A DNA stretch of 9,146 bases from JAQICX01 sp964441455. Its GTDB lineage: Bacteria; Verrucomicrobiota; Kiritimatiellia; JAQICX01. The position numbers and the translations under genes were made by a program. Shown here in pieces: positions 7,167-9,146 of the stretch (the first letter of the stretch is position 1; each line of letters opens with the position of its first letter). Location: the NCBI GenBank assembly GCA_964441455.1, contig CAYTUX010000128.1:1-9146 (forward strand), written 5' to 3'. The notes below the pieces were generated by a model, which ran no database searches, was not told where the DNA came from, and worked only from the letters and a program-made list of their open reading frames with translations.

Positions 7167-7946
7167 CTACAACATTCGCTCTCGAATTCTCTCAATACTC
7201 CTTGTCTTACCACTACGCTCATCTACAGAAATTAAAACACCTTCCAAAACCACATCATTTTTCGCAACCTTAAATTGAAAAGGCATATTGTTCAAAAAAC
7301 GTTTTGTAACTGACTCAAGATCTCTGCCTATTGAAGAATCCTTAGGACCTGTCATTCCTAAATCAGTAATATATCCTGTTCCTTTTGGCAGAATAGTTTC
7401 ATCACTTGTCTGTACATGAGTATGCGTGCCTCCAACAAAAGAGACTCGCCCATCAAGATATCTCCCAAGTGTTATCTTTTCTGAAGTGGCTTCTGCATGA
7501 ACATCCACAAGTATAATATCACCAAGAGAACTACGGTTTCTTAACAATGCATCTGCACATCTGAACGGACAATCATTGGCCGCCATAAAAACTCTGCCGA
7601 TTAATGATATTACACAAATTTTAACACCATTAAAATCGACGATTGTATATCCGCGCCCGGGACAACCTGGAGGAAAATTAGCAGGCCTAATTAATCTTTT
7701 ATCAATATCAAGATGTGGTATTAAATCTTTTTGATCCCATGTATGATCTCCAAGAGTTATCACATCCGCTCCGGCTGAAAAAAGTTCATCTGCAAGCTTG
7801 GGCGTAATTCCTCTTCCTCCTGCAGAATTCTCTCCATTTGCCACAACAAAATCAACTTCTCCCATTGCTTTCCAACGGGTTACCGTATTCGCAAAAACTT
7901 TTCTTCCCGGTGAACCTACAATATCACCTACCATCAAAATATTCAT
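7167..7946 (-). CDS. YmdB-family metallophosphoesterase (TIGR00282 family)
   Basis: Predicted binuclear-metal phosphodiesterase, 259 residues, cytosolic. B. subtilis YmdB hydrolyses 2',3'-cyclic nucleotides; that substrate is inferred from the family. Ligand positions are easy to place: D8 (VGDIVG), E39-N40 (ANGENSAGG), D67-H68 (TLGDHTWD), H150 (DVHAE), H175 and H177 (GTHTHVQTSD). The family signature GYITDLGMTGP is at 191-201. At position 67 most relatives have Asn (GNH); here it is Asp. The ATG at 7946 has AAGGTGG five bases upstream; a GTG three codons earlier overlaps that site and is less likely. It is the first gene after the promoter at 8007-8035 and ends 10 bases before the GspH-like gene, so it is co-transcribed with the pseudopilins. 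Confidence 0.93.
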   Translation of the reverse strand: MNILMVGDIVGSPGRKVFANTVTRWKAMGEVDFVVANGENSAGGRGITPKLADELFSAGADVITLGDHTWDQKDLIPHLDIDKRLIRPANFPPGCPGRGYTIVDFNGVKICVISLIGRVFMAANDCPFRCADALLRNRSSLGDIILVDVHAEATSEKITLGRYLDGRVSFVGGTHTHVQTSDETILPKGTGYITDLGMTGPKDSSIGRDLESVTKRFLNNMPFQFKVAKNDVVLEGVLISVDERSGKTRSIERIRERML

Positions 7947-7951
7947 TAAAA

Positions 7952-7958
7952 CCACCTT
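7952..7958 (-). promoter_or_regulatory. Strong ribosome binding site of the YmdB-family gene
   Basis: AAGGTGG on the minus strand, five bases before the ATG at 7946. It is the longest Shine-Dalgarno match in the window, and it overlaps the rival GTG start at 7955. Confidence 0.7.
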
Positions 7959-8006
7959 AATAATAAAAAAAACTACAGCAATATATATAATTGCATTTAA
8001 ACAATT

Positions 8007-8035
8007 ATTATATAATAGAACTAAACTATTAGCAA
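8007..8035 (-). promoter_or_regulatory. Predicted sigma70-type promoter of the phosphoesterase-pseudopilin operon
   Basis: TTGCTA (8035-8030) and a perfect TATAAT (8012-8007) on the minus strand with a 17-base spacer. RNA would start near 8000 and the leader would be about 54 bases. It lies in the 106-base gap between the small membrane protein and the YmdB-family gene, the last sizeable gap before a run of linked genes ending near 3461. The surrounding DNA is AT-rich, so the match needs experimental support. Confidence 0.55.
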
Positions 8036-8052
8036 ATAAAATATAAGATTAA

Positions 8053-8325
8053 TCAGGAATTAATCCATTTGATAAATCTAGCCTCTACTTTCAGATGATA
8101 TTCATATAGCTTTGGATATTTTTTATACAACTTTTGAAGCAAACTATTCAAAAATGGAATATACGGCGCCAAAAGCCAAACACCAATGGTTAAATTTAAA
8201 ACACCTTGAAGAATAGGAAGAAATAAACCTATAATTCCAAGTAAAAAAAATACAACCCCTAATGTGATTCGAACATTAGCCCTGAAAATAGGGTTCCTCA
8301 ACTTTTTCTTTAAAAACTTTATCAT
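8053..8325 (-). CDS. Small inner-membrane protein, PGPGW/DUF454-like
   Basis: 90-residue protein of unknown function. A basic N-terminus (KFLKKKLRN) is followed by two hydrophobic segments, about residues 19-37 and 42-54, joined by a tight turn: GIIGLFLPILQGVLNLTIG. This layout, Gly-rich helix, Leu-Pro turn and second helix ending in GVWLLA, resembles PGPGW and DUF454 (YbaN-like) membrane proteins, where the turn is often LPxLPG; here the second Pro is replaced by Gln. The last 35 residues are basic and aromatic and probably cytosolic. Both termini would face the cytosol. The ATG at 8325 has only a poor ribosome binding site (AAGAG abutting it), while an extended -10 element lies at 8357-8365. 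It appears to be its own transcription unit. Confidence 0.7.
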   Translation of the reverse strand: MIKFLKKKLRNPIFRANVRITLGVVFFLLGIIGLFLPILQGVLNLTIGVWLLAPYIPFLNSLLQKLYKKYPKLYEYHLKVEARFIKWINS

Positions 8326-8356
8326 CTCTTTTATCGTACTCTTTCTTTTATTCTTA

Positions 8357-8365
8357 AGTATAACA
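8357..8365 (-). promoter_or_regulatory. Possible extended -10 promoter of the small membrane protein
   Basis: TGTTATACT on the minus strand combines the extended TGn with a 5/6 match to TATAAT. No clear -35 lies 16-18 bases upstream. RNA would start near 8350, giving a short leader of about 25 bases before the ATG at 8325. Confidence 0.4.
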
Positions 8366-8403
8366 CAAATACAACAATTATTTCCACCTTAAAAATTTTT
8401 ATT

Positions 8404-8422
8404 ATTTAGGACACACCTAAAT
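8404..8422. repeat. Perfect 7-base inverted repeat with five-base loop
   Basis: ATTTAGG (8404-8410) and CCTAAAT (8416-8422) flank ACACA. Read on the minus strand it contains GGTGTG followed by TCCT, the same two words as in the repeats at 46-93 but with the middle bases lost. It lies about 230 bases past the transposase stop. It may be a REP-like or element-end hairpin; it is not a standard terminator because no immediate T run follows on the minus strand. Confidence 0.55.
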
Positions 8423-8632
8423 TATTTAAACAGCCAATTTCTCAAAAAATCATAGCATTTCAGGAGTAAATCAGGTGAAATTTCATTGAAAAAAACAAAA
8501 ACATATCTATAAAGACAGCAGCCTTAACTCATTTTATATTTTAGTCTCTTAAAAGACCTTAAAAATCTGTTTTTTTACTAAATTTGATCAAGCTCCGCCC
8601 TAGTATTACGTTTTTGTTAAATTTATAATGTT

Positions 8633-8652
8633 TTGCTAAGCAATTTGTTGCT
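8633..8652. repeat. Fold-back sequence at the transposase stop codon
   Basis: TTGCT-A-AGCAA-TTTG-TTGCT offers two mutually exclusive 5-base hairpins sharing the central AGCAA. It overlaps the TAG at 8651-8653. Short imperfect hairpins just past the transposase gene are typical of IS200/IS605 and REP-type ends, but a chance palindrome in AT-rich DNA is possible. Confidence 0.35.
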
Positions 8653-9146
8653 ATTTAGGTGGCTGAACTACGTCAATTTGGAGTCCACGAACTGTGCATA
8701 ATCCTCCAAAATCAACTTTTTTCATTTTTCGACTGCCTGTTTCTCGCTTTTCAGAAAAACGATCTCTGAATTTATCAAACATTGACTCGCAAAAGTCTTT
8801 GTCTCCGAAAACAAGCCCGTCTGTCATGTATCGAACTCTGCAATGCATTGAATCCGAAAGATTTAATCGTCCTCGTTTTTCAAGAACGTCTTCAATATGC
8901 TCTTTACTGAAACCACGCTTAATCACATTTCCTTCATAATCAGTAACTTCTTCTCCCCTTTCAAATATATGCATTCGGTACCAGGCTGAATATTTACTCC
9001 AGGCTTTGTATAATTGCCCTTTCTTTAGATTTAATGGATCAATAAAGATCTCCTTTTCTGTATACATGGAGACAGTACGGATTACATTTGCCATAGCAAC
9101 TTCATTTCCTCTGTATGCTTCTCCGTAATTGCTGAACTGATAATCT
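8651..9146 (-). CDS. REP-associated tyrosine transposase (RAYT-like), C-terminal part, cut by the window edge
   Basis: The frame is open from the right edge, so only the last 164 residues are present and the true start lies outside. The ATG at 9094 is probably internal: the 17 codons before it read DYQFSNYGEAYRGNEVA, which matches the DYRxxxYGEA segment that follows the catalytic domain in PVC-type members of this family. Further on, CRVRYMTDGLVFGDKDF and the tail RETGSRKMKKVDFGGLCTVR (the KRxTGxRKM...GGLCTxR pattern) are characteristic. The HUH motif and catalytic Tyr of the Y1 domain would lie upstream, outside the window. These proteins cut and join single-stranded DNA at REP hairpins. The identification rests on remembered family patterns. 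No frameshift is seen in the visible part. Confidence 0.68.
   Translation of the reverse strand, partial: DYQFSNYGEAYRGNEVAMANVIRTVSMYTEKEIFIDPLNLKKGQLYKAWSKYSAWYRMHIFERGEEVTDYEGNVIKRGFSKEHIEDVLEKRGRLNLSDSMHCRVRYMTDGLVFGDKDFCESMFDKFRDRFSEKRETGSRKMKKVDFGGLCTVRGLQIDVVQPPK

Larger units (their letters stand above)
8326..8650. other. 325-base gene-free stretch
   Basis: No reading frame here looks like a gene. It contains, from high to low coordinates: a small fold-back at 8633-8652 next to the transposase stop; a bulged plus-strand hairpin around 8540-8566 (arms TTTTA/TAAAA and GTCT/AGAC) followed by a T run at 8570-8576; the palindrome TGAAATTTCA at 8476-8485; the 7-base inverted repeat at 8404-8422; and the extended -10 at 8357-8365. 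The hairpin plus T run points the wrong way to end any gene seen here. Confidence 0.6.

Noticed and set aside
6559..7235. Three overlapping plus-strand ORFs
   Set aside because: They are antisense shadows of the GspH-like pseudopilin gene, rich in His/Gln/Asn as expected from reverse reading.
7798..8046. Plus-strand ORF of 82 codons across the phosphoesterase start
   Set aside because: Most of it is antisense to the conserved YmdB-family N-terminus and the rest is AT-rich intergenic DNA containing the promoter.
8463..8545. Short plus-strand gene preceded by AGGAG
   Set aside because: All three frames stop within a few codons of any usable start.
8540..8576. Rho-independent terminator (bulged hairpin plus T run)
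   Set aside because: The T run follows on the plus strand, where no gene ends, and the stem is AT-rich and bulged.
8694..8939. Plus-strand ORF of 81 codons
   Set aside because: It is antisense to the transposase tail, which has family-like sequence on the minus strand.

Overview
The window is AT-rich bacterial DNA in which every supported gene lies on the minus strand, so transcription runs from high to low coordinates. Signal peptides, a PhoA-type alkaline phosphatase and three type II secretion minor-pseudopilin-like proteins suggest a didermic (Gram-negative-type) bacterium. The pseudopilins, the GDH variant of the YmdB-family phosphoesterase and the REP-associated-type transposase tail together recall Lentisphaerota, Kiritimatiellota and other PVC relatives. 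That placement is a family-level impression, not something the sequence proves.

Layout in transcription order. (1) 9146-8651: C-terminal part of a REP-associated tyrosine transposase (RAYT-like), cut by the window edge. (2) 8650-8326: a 325-base gene-free stretch with palindromes and a candidate promoter. (3) 8325-8053: a small two-helix membrane protein resembling PGPGW/DUF454 proteins. (4) A good sigma70-type promoter at 8035-8007 leads into a tightly packed set: a YmdB-family metallophosphoesterase (7946-7167), GspH-like (7156-6545), GspI-like (6555-6154) and GspJ-like (6161-5445) pseudopilins, an 85-codon oddity (5441-5184), and a family 5 ABC solute-binding protein (5191-3461). Most junctions overlap or lie within 10 bases. 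(5) An alkaline phosphatase follows at 3372-1960. (6) A second good promoter at 1953-1925 precedes a methyltransferase (1862-1053) and a polysaccharide deacetylase (1042-128), 10 bases apart. (7) The left end holds two direct copies of a 21-base REP-like element (46-66 and 73-93).

Functionally the window combines envelope and secretion functions (pseudopilins, periplasmic phosphatase, solute-binding protein, deacetylase) with traces of a transposase/REP system. The most unusual object is the 85-codon ORF at 5441-5184. It reads as a signal peptide plus the first residues of a periplasmic sensor domain, joined in frame to the last ~40 residues of a response-regulator receiver domain. This is what a large in-frame deletion inside a hybrid sensor kinase gene would leave. 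It sits where gspK would be expected. I do not see a complete, convincingly new multi-gene system in this window.
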